Assembly: GCA_020632715.1 (NCBI GenBank)
Contig: JACKFA010000014.1
Span: 1-64,000 of the forward strand
Direction: 5' to 3'
DNA length: 64,000 bases
Origin: Deltaproteobacteria bacterium
GTDB taxonomy: Bacteria > Myxococcota_A > UBA9042 > PHBI01
Shown here: positions 42,960 to 53,170 of the stretch, piece by piece
How the letters are laid out: every line of letters starts with the position of its first letter
How positions within the stretch are numbered: position 1 is the first letter of the stretch
Notes under the pieces: model-generated
What the model saw: only the letters and a program-made list of their open reading frames with translations
What the model was told of the DNA's origin: nothing
The model's database searches: none
Position numbers and translations under genes: made by a program

Positions 42960-45452
42960 ATGTCGCGTCGAGCTCTCGCGCTGGGTGTTCTCTTGGTGTT
43001 GGGGGCGACGGCGGTGGTCGCCGCGTGCGACGACGGGGGCGGGGCCGCCGCGGACACGAGCGCGGGGGACGCGACGGCGGGCGACGACAGCGCCGCGCCC
43101 GACACGGGCGGCGGCGACGACACCGAGGACAGCGCGGACAGCGGCGCGCCCGACGTGGATGACGCCGACGCGACCGCGGACAGCGTCGCGGACGCCGACG
43201 CCGACGCCGACGTGCCCCCGGATACCGACGGCGACGACGCCGGCGACACGGCCGAGCCCCTGCCCTGCGACCTGGCCCCGTGCGCGCACGGCGCGTGCGC
43301 GAACACCGACGCGGTGACCGGCTTCACGTGCACCTGCGACGACGGCTGGGACGGCGACCGGTGCGACGTCGACGTGGACGAGTGCGCCGCGACCCCGGCG
43401 CCGTGCGACGCGCACGCGAGCTGCCGGAACACGCTCGGCGGCTACTTCTGCGAGTGCGACGGCGGCTGGGAGGGCGACGGCGTCCACTGCGTCGACGTGG
43501 ACGAGTGCGCGGACACGCCGTGCGGGGGCGCCGAGGCGTGCACCAACAGCGACGGCGGCTACGCCTGCGACTGCGAGGCGGGCTACCGCCGCGACGCCGA
43601 CGGCGCCTGCGTCGACGTCGACGAGTGCGCCGAGGGCGCGTGCACCGGGCTCGGCGAGACCTGCATCAACGGCCTCGGCGGCTTCGACTGCACCCACAGC
43701 GGGTGCTACAGCACGTGCGGGTTCCCGGTCTCGTGCTCCGGGCCGAACGTCGACGAGTGCCCCTTCACGACCACCTGCACGATGGACCCCGACCCCGACC
43801 TCCGCTACTGCCGGTGCGCGCCGGGCTGGGAGGAGGGCGAAGGCGGCGGCTGCTTCGACGTCGACGAGTGCGCGCGCGGGCTCCTCGCCCCGATCCGCTA
43901 CCAGTTCTGCGTCAACACCGCCGGGAGCGCCCACCTCGAGTGCTTCGTCGGCTTCGAGCCGGCGGCCGACGGCGGCTGCGACGACATCGACGAGTGCCTC
44001 GACCCGAGCTTCTGCGCGGCCGACTCGGACTGCGTGAACCGCGAGGGCGGCGCCAACTGCGTCTGTCGCCCCGGCTACGCCCGGGAGATCGGCCATACGA
44101 CGTGCGACGACATCGACGAGTGCGCCGCGATCACCTCCCCCTGCGACCCCCACGCGACCTGCGCGAACACGCCCGGCGCCTTCACCTGCACCTGCGAGGG
44201 AGACCTCGTCGGCGACGGGCTCCGCTGCGGCCTCCCCGCCGAGAGCGCGGCGGAGTGCGGGCCGCTCGCCGAGTTCCTCGACGACGCGCCCTCGCGCTGC
44301 GCCTGCCTGCCGGGCCTCGTCGGGGATGGTCACACGTGCCGGGTCGACCTCACCTCGACGGGGGCCGAGGGGCCGTTCGAGCCCACGCGCAACATCACGC
44401 TCGCGCCCGGCGTCCACCACTTCACGACGATCCACATCCCGGGCGGCGTGGTGGTCTCGACGCGCGGCTCCGGGGTCCTCGAGCTGCGGGCGACCGGCGA
44501 CGTCGTCATCGAGGGCACGATCTCGCTCGCCGGGCAGTTGGGCACGCCCGCGCTCGGCCCCAGCGCCACGGGGTCGAACGCCACCGGCGTCACCGGGCTC
44601 GGCGCGCGGGGGCTCGACGGCGGCGTCTCCACGGTGCGCGTCGGCGGCACCCTCCGAACGTTCGTCGCGGTCGGCGGGCGGAGCGGCGGCGGCGGCGGCG
44701 CCTTCGGGGTCGTGGCCGCGGGCGCGAGCGGCGGCGGCTACGCCGGCGGCGGCGGCGCGGGGCTCGTGTCGACGACCCAGAGCTACGCCTCGCTGTATTT
44801 GGTGCGCACCAACGCGCGCCGCGGCGGCGGCGCCGACGGCGGCGAGGGCCTCGCGAACGGCGGCGCGGGCCCGGGCCCCTACGCGGGCTTCGCCGGGAGC
44901 ACGATGACGACCAACGCGGGCGACGTCTGGGTCGCGGGCGGCGGCGGCGGCATCGGCGCCGACGCGGCGGCGGACCTCCAGGTCACGACCACGTTCCGCC
45001 CCGGCTCGGGCGGCGGCGGCGGCGCGAACCCGGACCCGACCACCTCGGGGACCCAGACGTGGTCCGGCGGCGGCGGCGGCGGCGCGCTCCGCGTCGGCTC
45101 GCCGACCTCCATCACCGTGAGCGGGGTGCTGACCGTCGCGGGCGGCGCGGCGCGCTCGGGGAACACGCGGTCGCTCGGCGGCGGGAGCGGGTCGGGCGGC
45201 GTCATCTATCTCTCGGCGCCGGCGATCGCCGTGACGGGGCAGCTCGTGGCGGCGGGCGGCGGGCGCCTCGAGGGCTCGCCACTCGCCTCGGGGCAGCCCG
45301 GCGACGGCGGCCTCGGGCGGATCCGGCTCTCGGTCGACCCGACGTCGTGCGAGCTCACCGGCGCGTTCACGCCGCCGCTCGTCGACGGGTGCGCCGTGAC
45401 GGAGGCGCCGGGGGTCGCGGGGCACGCGTACATCGGCCCGTGGCCGGACTGA
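42960..45452 (+). CDS. EGF-like repeat lipoprotein with Gly-rich C-terminal region
   Basis: The 830-residue lipoprotein has lipobox VAAC and an Asp/Ala/Thr stalk. From about residue 110 to 445 it carries seven EGF-like modules, most of the calcium-binding type starting DVDEC or DIDEC. A C-terminal 350 residues form a beta-helix-like, Gly-rich region (GGRSGGGGGAFG, AGGGGGIGADAA, SGGGGGGALRVG). This layout is seen in large surface proteins of myxobacteria; adhesion or cell-cell contact is inferred. ATG at 42960 has GAGG upstream, and an earlier GTG at 42930 is not needed. It follows pfkA by 50 bases and ends near a hairpin. Confidence 0.8.
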   Translation: MSRRALALGVLLVLGATAVVAACDDGGGAAADTSAGDATAGDDSAAPDTGGGDDTEDSADSGAPDVDDADATADSVADADADADVPPDTDGDDAGDTAEPLPCDLAPCAHGACANTDAVTGFTCTCDDGWDGDRCDVDVDECAATPAPCDAHASCRNTLGGYFCECDGGWEGDGVHCVDVDECADTPCGGAEACTNSDGGYACDCEAGYRRDADGACVDVDECAEGACTGLGETCINGLGGFDCTHSGCYSTCGFPVSCSGPNVDECPFTTTCTMDPDPDLRYCRCAPGWEEGEGGGCFDVDECARGLLAPIRYQFCVNTAGSAHLECFVGFEPAADGGCDDIDECLDPSFCAADSDCVNREGGANCVCRPGYAREIGHTTCDDIDECAAITSPCDPHATCANTPGAFTCTCEGDLVGDGLRCGLPAESAAECGPLAEFLDDAPSRCACLPGLVGDGHTCRVDLTSTGAEGPFEPTRNITLAPGVHHFTTIHIPGGVVVSTRGSGVLELRATGDVVIEGTISLAGQLGTPALGPSATGSNATGVTGLGARGLDGGVSTVRVGGTLRTFVAVGGRSGGGGGAFGVVAAGASGGGYAGGGGAGLVSTTQSYASLYLVRTNARRGGGADGGEGLANGGAGPGPYAGFAGSTMTTNAGDVWVAGGGGGIGADAAADLQVTTTFRPGSGGGGGANPDPTTSGTQTWSGGGGGGALRVGSPTSITVSGVLTVAGGAARSGNTRSLGGGSGSGGVIYLSAPAIAVTGQLVAAGGGRLEGSPLASGQPGDGGLGRIRLSVDPTSCELTGAFTPPLVDGCAVTEAPGVAGHAYIGPWPD

Positions 45453-45465
45453 ACGCGGACGCGGG

Positions 45466-45496
45466 CGCGGAGACGCAGGCGCGGCCGCGCTCCGCG
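45466..45496. terminator. nested inverted repeat between convergent genes
   Basis: CGCGGAG pairs with CTCCGCG, and within the loop GCGCGGCCGCGC is itself a perfect palindrome. It lies between the stops at 45452 and 45502. Terminator function is inferred; there is no U-run. Confidence 0.4.
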
Positions 45497-45501
45497 GGCG
45501 C

Positions 45502-46059
45502 TCAGCCGTCGCAGAACGCGGTGGGGCCGCGGTAGAAGAAGAGCTCGTCCACGTCGCAGGTGCCGGGGCCGACGAGCTCGAGGCGGACGCGTTCCGGGGT
45601 GCCTCCGGAGGCCTCGGCGCCAGCGTCGTCGAGGAGCGGGCCCTCGAAGCGCGTGAAGAGGCGGGCGTCGGCGGCGGGCGCGTCGGCGGTGGCCGAGATG
45701 ATCGTGTCGGAGGCGCCCTCGTGGGTGAGGGCGAGCGAGAAGCGGACGGTCGTGCCGGCGTCGCAGCGCAGCAGCGCCTCGACGGCCTCCTCGGACGAGC
45801 CGATGTCGCGGCCTGCGACCTCGAGCGAGAGCACGGCACCGCTCGCGAGGTGGAGACCGCGCTCGCCGGGGTGGAGGGTCGCGACGGAGGCGACCTGCCC
45901 CGCCTCGACCTGCCAGCCGCACGGGGAGCCCGTGCAGGTGCTGTCGAAGCCGTCGTAGGCGAGCACGGGGCGGCCGTTGTTGCACGGGCAGCCGGCCGCG
46001 GTCAGCGCGAGCGCCGCGACGAGCAGCAGGCCGAGGAGGAGGCGGTTCGTCGTCACCAT
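45502..46059 (-). CDS. lipoprotein, unknown function
   Basis: The 185-residue lipoprotein has a Leu/Ala signal and lipobox TAAGC. The mature part begins with PCNNGRPVLAYDGFDSTCTGSPCGW and continues as a likely beta-sandwich (VATLHPGERGLHLASGAVLSLEVAGRD and VRFSLALTHEGASDTIISATAD). It resembles carbohydrate-binding or discoidin-like folds in pattern only. The ATG at 46059 overlaps the end of the upstream barrel gene (stop at 46053) by a few bases, so the two are coupled. Confidence 0.65.
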   Translation of the reverse strand: MVTTNRLLLGLLLVAALALTAAGCPCNNGRPVLAYDGFDSTCTGSPCGWQVEAGQVASVATLHPGERGLHLASGAVLSLEVAGRDIGSSEEAVEALLRCDAGTTVRFSLALTHEGASDTIISATADAPAADARLFTRFEGPLLDDAGAEASGGTPERVRLELVGPGTCDVDELFFYRGPTAFCDG

Positions 46060-46784
46060 CGCGCGAGCACCCGGAAGGCGAGGGTCGGCGACCAGATGAA
46101 CGGGGTGCCGACGTCGAGGGGGCCGAGGCCGCTCTGCCAGACGAAGCCGTAGCCGATGCGCAGGCCGACGCCGAAGTGCTCGGCCATGAGGTCCCAGAGG
46201 AGCGCGGGCTCGAGCACGACGTGGGCGCCGGTCGTGGCCTCGCCGCGGAGCGTCCACACGGTCGGGCCGGCGCCGGCGCCGAGGCGGAGGCCGAACTGGA
46301 TCCCGAAGTCGCGCTCGCAGTGCCCCTCGATGCAGAAGGTCGCCTCGGCGTAGGCGAGCGCGGTCACGCGGGTGAGGCGCGTCTCGACGGGGTCGCGGAT
46401 CCCGCGCCGCTCGGTGCCGACGGTGTCGACGACGAGCGTGCCGCCGACGCGGAGCCACGAGAAGAAGGCGCGATCGAACGTGACCGCGCCGTGGAAGCCC
46501 GGCTCGCTGAGCTCGTAGCCGAAGCGGATGAGCTGGTCGCCGAGGTCGGTGTCGTCGAGGAGCGGGAAGCCGAAGCCGAGCTCGAGGCCGAGGCGCCAGG
46601 GGCTCGGGATCTCGCTCGCCTCGGCGGGCAGGGCGTCGGCGGGGGCGGCCACGGCGGGGACGTCGGCGGTCGGCGCGTCCGCGGCCGGCGGCTCGGCGCG
46701 CGCGCCGCGCGGGGCGAGCCCCGCGAGCCCGAGGAGGGCGGCGGCGCTCAGCGCGACGGCGAGCGGGCGGCGGGGGCGAACCAT
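46053..46784 (-). CDS. outer-membrane beta-barrel-like protein
   Basis: The 243-residue preprotein has a signal peptide (LAVALSAAALLGLAGLAPRGARA), an Ala/Pro linker, then alternating amphipathic strands such as WRLGLELGFGFPLL, VGGTLVVDTVG and FGIQFGLRLGAGAGPTVW, ending with an aromatic residue (FRVLARW), typical of small barrels. The family is not identified. It is the first gene of a two-gene minus-strand unit with the lipoprotein at 45502. A role in outer-membrane structure or transport is possible, but no ligand clue exists. Confidence 0.65.
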   Translation of the reverse strand: MVRPRRPLAVALSAAALLGLAGLAPRGARAEPPAADAPTADVPAVAAPADALPAEASEIPSPWRLGLELGFGFPLLDDTDLGDQLIRFGYELSEPGFHGAVTFDRAFFSWLRVGGTLVVDTVGTERRGIRDPVETRLTRVTALAYAEATFCIEGHCERDFGIQFGLRLGAGAGPTVWTLRGEATTGAHVVLEPALLWDLMAEHFGVGLRIGYGFVWQSGLGPLDVGTPFIWSPTLAFRVLARW

Positions 46785-46890
46785 GGCGCGCAGGTTAGCA
46801 GCCCCCGCGACTCAGCTGAACCGCTGGATAAGGAATCGCGCGCAGGGCGAGGCCACTGCGCGCGATGGATCGGAGATCCGCCGGCGACGA

Positions 46891-48291
<1,401 letters not shown>

Positions 48292-48600
48292 GACGGTCTC
48301 CTCAAGCAGTCCGTCCCGGCTCTCGACGCCCCTCACTCCCCTGATGGCGACGAGAGCCCGCGACGCAGATGAAGTGTCCACGCCTCCGGCGATCGGCTCA
48401 GATTTTTTTGCGACCGCGAAGAGGCGCTCCCCGCCTCGGCGCGGGGGCGCCCCAGACCTCGCTCCTGTCGGCCTTCGCGCGATATCGCCCCGAGGTCGTC
48501 ACTTTCGTGAGCCATTCCGAGGCGCTCACTACACTATGGATCCGAGCCTGTCGGTGCGAGCCTTCGGCCGCGTCGGCGGGTCCCGCCAACGATCCGCGAT
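48292..48600. other. 309-bp divergent intergenic region
   Basis: I see no gene here. The region lies between the starts of the thrombospondin-repeat gene (minus) and the ECF sigma gene (plus), so it must hold both promoters. A seven-T tract occurs at 48403-48409, which on the minus strand is an A-tract that could act as an UP element for the minus-strand gene. TACACT near 48532 is a possible -10 for the plus-strand gene. No clear -35 was found. Confidence 0.4.
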
Positions 48601-49257
48601 ATGACGACCCTTCCTGACGAGAGTCCGCGACCAGACGCCTCCCCGCAGCAGCGGGGGGGCGTCGTTCGCCACCTGCCCATCGGCGCCGACGACGCGGCCC
48701 TCGCGAACGCCCTTCGCGACGGCCACAGCCGGGCCCGGGCGGAGCTCTACGATCGCCACGCCCCCCACGTGAGGCGCGTCCTCGTGCGCGTCATCGGCTT
48801 CTCCCCCGATCTCGACGATCTCCTCCAGGACACGTTCGCCGCGGCCTTCGCGAGCGTCGGCTCCCTGTCCGACGGCTCGAAGCTCCGCGGCTGGCTCACC
48901 TCCGTCGCCATCTACACGGCGCGCGGGTGGCTCCGGAAGCACAGCCGCCGCCGGTGGCTGGTCTTCACCGACGCGACGCCCGAGCGCGAGGCGCCCGTCG
49001 CGTCCGGCGAGGTCCGCGAAGCCCTGCGCGAGACCTACGCCGTCCTCGACCGCATGCGCGCCGACGAGCGCGTCGCCTTCGCCCTCCGCTACATCGACGG
49101 GATGCAGCTCGAGGAGGTCGCGGCGGCCGCGCGGTGCTCGCTCGCGACCATCAAGCGCCGGCTCGCCCGGGCCGAGCGCACGTTCACGACCCACGCGAAG
49201 AAGAACCCGGCGCTCGCGAGCTGGCTCGCGGCCGGCGCCCGATGGGGGAAGCCATGA
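48601..49257 (+). CDS. ECF RNA polymerase sigma factor
   Basis: The 218-residue protein has sigma2 and sigma4 regions: ALRDGHSRARAELYDRHAPHVRRVLVRVIG with DLDDLLQDTFAAAFASV (region 2), and DRMRADERVAFALRYIDGMQLEEVAAAARCSLATIKRRLARAERTF (region 4, HTH). It lacks regions 1.1 and 3, as ECF sigmas do. It is translationally coupled (ATGA) to the FecR-like gene downstream. The FecR-like product is the likely membrane anti-sigma factor, giving a classical signal-controlled sigma/anti-sigma pair. The target promoters are not identified. Confidence 0.9.
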   Translation: MTTLPDESPRPDASPQQRGGVVRHLPIGADDAALANALRDGHSRARAELYDRHAPHVRRVLVRVIGFSPDLDDLLQDTFAAAFASVGSLSDGSKLRGWLTSVAIYTARGWLRKHSRRRWLVFTDATPEREAPVASGEVREALRETYAVLDRMRADERVAFALRYIDGMQLEEVAAAARCSLATIKRRLARAERTFTTHAKKNPALASWLAAGARWGKP

Positions 49258-50622
49258 CCTCCGCACTCGAAGAGCTGGGGCGGCAGATCGCCGCCGAGCA
49301 GGACGCCATCCTCGCGCGCGACGGGGCCGCCGGCCTCGCCCGCGTGCGCCACCGGGTGCTGAGCCCGCCCCCCGCGCGCGTGCCGCTCGGGCGCGGCTTC
49401 GCGCTCGCGCTCGCCGCCCTCGCCGTGGGGGCCGCGGTGGCCGTCGCCGTCGCGCTCTGGCCGGCCGGCGAGCCCGACCTCGGGTACGCCCTCGCCGACG
49501 GCACCCCCGGCCACGCCGGCGCGACCGTCGCCGCGGCGGACGCGCCGCTCACCCTCGACTTCACGGACGGGTCGTCCGTGACCCTCGCGCCGACCGCGCA
49601 GATCACGGTGGCGTCCCTCGACGAGCGCGGCGCGAGCCTCGTCCTCGACAGCGGGCGCGCCTCGTTCGCCGTGACGCCGGGGCACGCGACGCGCTGGAGC
49701 GTCGGCGCGGGGGCGTTCACGGTGCACGTCACGGGGACGCGCTTCGACGTCGCCTGGTCGCCGCGCCACGGGGAGTTCGTGCTGGAGCTGACCGAGGGGC
49801 ACGTGCTCGTGACCGGTCCGTCGCTCGGGCAGGGGCGCCACGTCATGGCCGGTGAGCGCGTGCGGGTGTCCATCCCCGAGGACCGGGTCGAGTTTGGTGC
49901 CGTCGCGGCCGCCGCGGCCGACGCGGACCGCTGGGGCGACGGCGCGGCGGCGGCTGGCGCGCCCCGGGGCGACGACGCCGTCGCGGAGGCCGCGGCGCCG
50001 CGCGCTCACCGGGCCGCCGCCGCGCCGAGCGCCGCCTCGCCGCGCGAGGAGCGTGGCGCGGGCGAGGTCGTCGCGAGGTCCCAGCCGGAGAACGACGCCG
50101 CCGTCACGCCCGGCGTCGGCATGCCGGCCGCCCCCGCGGAGGCCCCGGCGCCGCCGCGCGCGCGACTGGCGCGAGCTCTCGGCCGACGGCCGCTACCGGG
50201 ACGCCATGGCGCAGGTCGAGCAGCGCGGCTTCGCGGCGCTCGTCGCGGAGGCCGGCGCCGACGGGCTCTCCGCCCTCGGCGACACCGCGCGGCTCGCGGG
50301 CGACTGGGAGCGCGCGCGCGTCGCCTACCTCGCCCTCCGCGAGCGCCACCCCGGCACGCGCGAGGCGCAGGCGGCCGCCTTCTTCCTCGGGCGCATCGAC
50401 TTCGACCGGCGCCGCGCCTTCCTCGAGGCGGCGAGCTGGTTCGAGCGCTACCTCGGCGAGGCGCCGGAGGGGAGCTTCGCGCCGCAGGCGCTCGGCAGGC
50501 TCGTCGAGGCGTGGCAGCGCGCCGGCGAGCGCGACCGCGCCCGCGAGACGGCGCGCACCTACCTCGACCGCTACCCCTCGGGCCCCCACGCCGGGCTCGC
50601 GAAGCGGGTCCTCACGCAGTAG
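49254..50622 (+). CDS. FecR-like/TPR membrane protein, probable anti-sigma, frameshifted near 50155
   Basis: The intended protein is about 455 residues. The first part, from ATG 49254, has a cytoplasmic N-terminus, a transmembrane helix at about residues 45-70 (GFALALAALAVGAAVAVAVALW) and a FecR-type periplasmic domain (GSSVTLAPTAQITVASLDERGAS ... GAFTVHVTGTRFDVAWS). The second part, in the other frame, is a clear TPR-like C-terminus (DWERARVAYLALRERHPGTREAQ, ERYLGEAPEGSFAPQALGRLVEAWQRAGERDRARE). They join at the GC dinucleotide run near 50153-50163 by adding one GC or deleting one base. The myxobacterial family normally is a single chain, so this is an indel, probably sequence error. It is coupled to the ECF sigma gene. 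Confidence 0.75.
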
Positions 50623-50824
50623 CCATCGGCGTCGGCGGCGCGCCACGTCGCGCGGCGGCGCCCCGCTGGTTCGGACAACCGAACCCGGGGAAGGGAGCCG
50701 CCCGAGTGGCCTCAGAGCCGCATGGATGGCCGGCGTAACGCAATGTATCGCCACGGCGGTGACGGAATACGGCCCTGGGGGGTGGGGTTTCACCCGACTG
50801 GACGCGCCAGCCCCAGGAGGCCCA

Positions 50825-51172
50825 GTGACCCATCGCGCACCCCGTTGGAAGGACCATGAGACCTGGATGTGCATCAACCACATCCCGCCCGTGTCGCTGC
50901 CCGTGACGGCGACGCGATGCTGGTTCGGCGCCTGCAAGTCGACCCGCCCGGAGATGGAGAACCGCCCCGCCCCCGAGGAGCGGATCATCGTCCGGCCGCG
51001 CGCCGCCACGCTCCTCGACGAGGGCGTGCAGCTCTGCGCCTGGGACGAGTGCGATCGCCCGGCGCGCCCCGGCTCCAAGTACTGCAGCCGCAAGTGCTCG
51101 AACAAGAACGCGCGCAAGCGCTTCCGCGCCCGGGCGTCCGACGGAGACGAGGCGAACGAGGCCGCGGCCTGA
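50825..51172 (+). CDS. small zinc-ribbon protein
   Basis: The 115-residue protein has two Cys clusters, CWFGAC at about residues 34-39 and CAWDECDRPARPGSKYCSRKCSNKNARKR at 71-100, a treble-clef or zinc-ribbon arrangement often found in DNA- or RNA-associated proteins. The GTG start at 50825 is chosen because a perfect AGGAGG lies 4 bases upstream; the ATG at 50867 has none. The tail is acidic (DGDEANEAA). It stands 200 bases after the FecR-like gene. Function is unknown. Confidence 0.68.
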   Translation: MTHRAPRWKDHETWMCINHIPPVSLPVTATRCWFGACKSTRPEMENRPAPEERIIVRPRAATLLDEGVQLCAWDECDRPARPGSKYCSRKCSNKNARKRFRARASDGDEANEAAA

Positions 51173-51397
51173 GCGGGCGCGCGTCCTCTCCCCTCTCTCC
51201 TCGGTCGAGAACCTGAGGGCCGCTCGCGCGAGGTGTTCCCCCCTCCTCCCCGTCGCGCGAGCGCGCCCCCCGGGTGTGCGGGCCCGGGTCTCGACGGTCT
51301 GGCCTGGCGCGCGGCGCGAGCTGCGCGACCTCGCGGTGGCGCGCCGACGTCGACGGCGGTAGACCTGTCCGGGTCCAGCCGACGAGGAGGTGACCGC

Positions 51398-52135
51398 GTG
51401 GCCGACGAGCAGCTGCAGAGCGAGCCCCCGAGACCCTGGCGCGGCGTGGGCCCGCTCCTCGCCCTCGCCGGGCTCGTCCTCTTCGGCGTGGGCGCGCTCC
51501 TCGGCCTCACGCGCGTCGTGACCGGCCTCCCGCCCTTCGTCGTGAGCATGGGGGGCGCGGCGCTCTCGGCCATCGGGCTCCTGCTCGGGCTCGTGGCGCT
51601 CGCGCGCGGACGCCGGCGGCGCGCGCGGCGCGCGGTGTCGGTCGGCCTCGTGGCGCCCGTGGTCGTCGTCGCGTTCTGGCTCCACCTCGGCGGCGCGCCC
51701 GCCATCAACGACGTCACGACCGACCTCGACGACCCGCCGCGCCTCGTCACCGCCGGGGACGCCGCGGTGCCCTTCCCCGCGGACACGGCGGCCGTCCACC
51801 GCGAGGCCTACGGCGACCTCCGCCCGCTCATCACCTCGATCCCGCCCGCGCGCGCGCTCGCCGCCGCGGCGACCGCCGTGCGGCAGGGCGAGGACGACGG
51901 CCTCGCGCTGATCGCCGTGGACGAGGCGCGCGGCGAGGTGCGCGCCACCGCGACGAGCGGCGTGTTCGGCTTCGTCGACGACGTCACCGTGCGCGTCCGC
52001 GCCCACGACGGCGGCGGCGCGCGCGTCGACGTGCGGTCGCGCTCGCGGCAGGGCCGCGGTGACCTCGGCGTGAACGCGCAGCGCGTCCGGGCCTTGCTCC
52101 AGGCCATCGCGAGCCAGCTCGCGCCGGAGATCTGA
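51398..52135 (+). CDS. DUF1499 membrane protein
   Basis: The 245-residue protein has three hydrophobic helices in the first 85 residues, then a DUF1499 domain: INDVTTDLDDPPRLV, HREAYGDLRPLITSIPPARA, ATATSGVFGFVDDVTVRVRA and the signature VDVRSRSRQGRGDLGVNAQRVRALLQ. The role of the family is unknown; it is often next to membrane-lipid or photosynthesis genes. The GTG start at 51398 is preceded by GAGGAGG 7 bases upstream. It is followed by an alpha/beta hydrolase in the same direction. Confidence 0.82.
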   Translation: MADEQLQSEPPRPWRGVGPLLALAGLVLFGVGALLGLTRVVTGLPPFVVSMGGAALSAIGLLLGLVALARGRRRRARRAVSVGLVAPVVVVAFWLHLGGAPAINDVTTDLDDPPRLVTAGDAAVPFPADTAAVHREAYGDLRPLITSIPPARALAAAATAVRQGEDDGLALIAVDEARGEVRATATSGVFGFVDDVTVRVRAHDGGGARVDVRSRSRQGRGDLGVNAQRVRALLQAIASQLAPEI

Positions 52136-52210
52136 TCCTTTTTCGCGGGCGATGTCGGCGCGCCGCCGCCTCGCGCGTCCTCGGGGGCGAACCCTGTCCC
52201 GGAGGACCCG

Positions 52211-53170
52211 ATGAACCCGACCCGCACCGTCTCCACCGCCCTCGTCGCCGCCGCCCTCGCCACCGCCGGAGCCGCCGCCCCGGCCTCCGCGCGCCCGAAG
52301 ACCCCCGCCGCCCAGGCGCCCCTCCGCGACGGCGCGACCGGCGTCGTCGACCGCGGCGACGGCGTCGCCATCCACTACGAGGTCCACGGCGGCGCCGGCG
52401 AGCCGCTCGTGCTCCTCCACGGCGGCCTCGGCGCGACCGGCATGTTCGGCCCGGTCCTGCCGGCGCTCGCCGCGCGCCACCAGGTCATCGGCGTCGACCT
52501 CCAGGGCCACGGCGCCTCCACGCTCGGCGACCGCCGCATGGACAGCGACGCGATGGCCGACGACGTCGCCGCCGTGCTCGACGCGCTGGGCGTCCCCGCC
52601 GCCGACGTCGCCGGCTACTCGCTCGGCGGCGCCATCGCCTACCGCCTCGCCGTGCGGCACCCGGAGCGCGTCCGGCGCCTCGTCGCGGTGTCCGCCCCCA
52701 CGAGCAGCGCCGGCTGGTACCCCGACCTGCGCGCGCAGATGATCACCGTGAGCTCGGCCGCGGCCGAGGCGATGAAGCCGTCGCCCATGTACCAGCTCTA
52801 CGCGCAGCTCCAGCCGCGCGTCGGGGACTGGCCGCGCCTCCTCGACGCGATCGGCGCCCTCATCCGCGAGGAGTACGACTGGACCGCGGACATCGCCGCG
52901 CTGCCGATGCCCATCATCTTCGTCGTGGGCGACGCCGACGCCGTCCGCTTCGACCACCTGCTCGCCGTCTTCGCGCGCTTCGGCGGCGGGAAGCGGGACG
53001 CCGGCTGGGACGGCGCCGGGCGCCCGCGCGCGCAGCTCGCGGTGCTCCCGGGGACCACGCACTACGACATCGGCGTCTCCCCGGCGCTCGCCGACGCGGT
53101 GAACCGCTTCCTCGCCACCCCCGCGGCGCCCGGCGCCGGCGTCAGTACGGACCGCGCGGGGGCGCGATGA
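52211..53170 (+). CDS. exported alpha/beta hydrolase
   Basis: The 319-residue preprotein has a signal peptide (ALVAAALATAGAAAPASA) and a hydrolase fold: LVLLHGGLGATGMFG, Ser nucleophile in AGYSLGGAIAYRLA, acid in IIFVVGDADAVRF and His in GTTHYDIG. Likely periplasmic or secreted; the substrate is unknown. ATG at 52211 has GGAGGA upstream. Its 3' end overlaps the 3' end of the convergent effector-like gene by 29 bases (53142-53170), so the two transcripts are antisense there. Confidence 0.85.
   Translation: MNPTRTVSTALVAAALATAGAAAPASARPKTPAAQAPLRDGATGVVDRGDGVAIHYEVHGGAGEPLVLLHGGLGATGMFGPVLPALAARHQVIGVDLQGHGASTLGDRRMDSDAMADDVAAVLDALGVPAADVAGYSLGGAIAYRLAVRHPERVRRLVAVSAPTSSAGWYPDLRAQMITVSSAAAEAMKPSPMYQLYAQLQPRVGDWPRLLDAIGALIREEYDWTADIAALPMPIIFVVGDADAVRFDHLLAVFARFGGGKRDAGWDGAGRPRAQLAVLPGTTHYDIGVSPALADAVNRFLATPAAPGAGVSTDRAGAR

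Noticed and set aside
48400..48412. Seven-T tract taken as an intrinsic terminator
   Set aside because: No stable stem precedes it on the plus strand and it lies between divergent genes, where promoters rather than terminators are expected.
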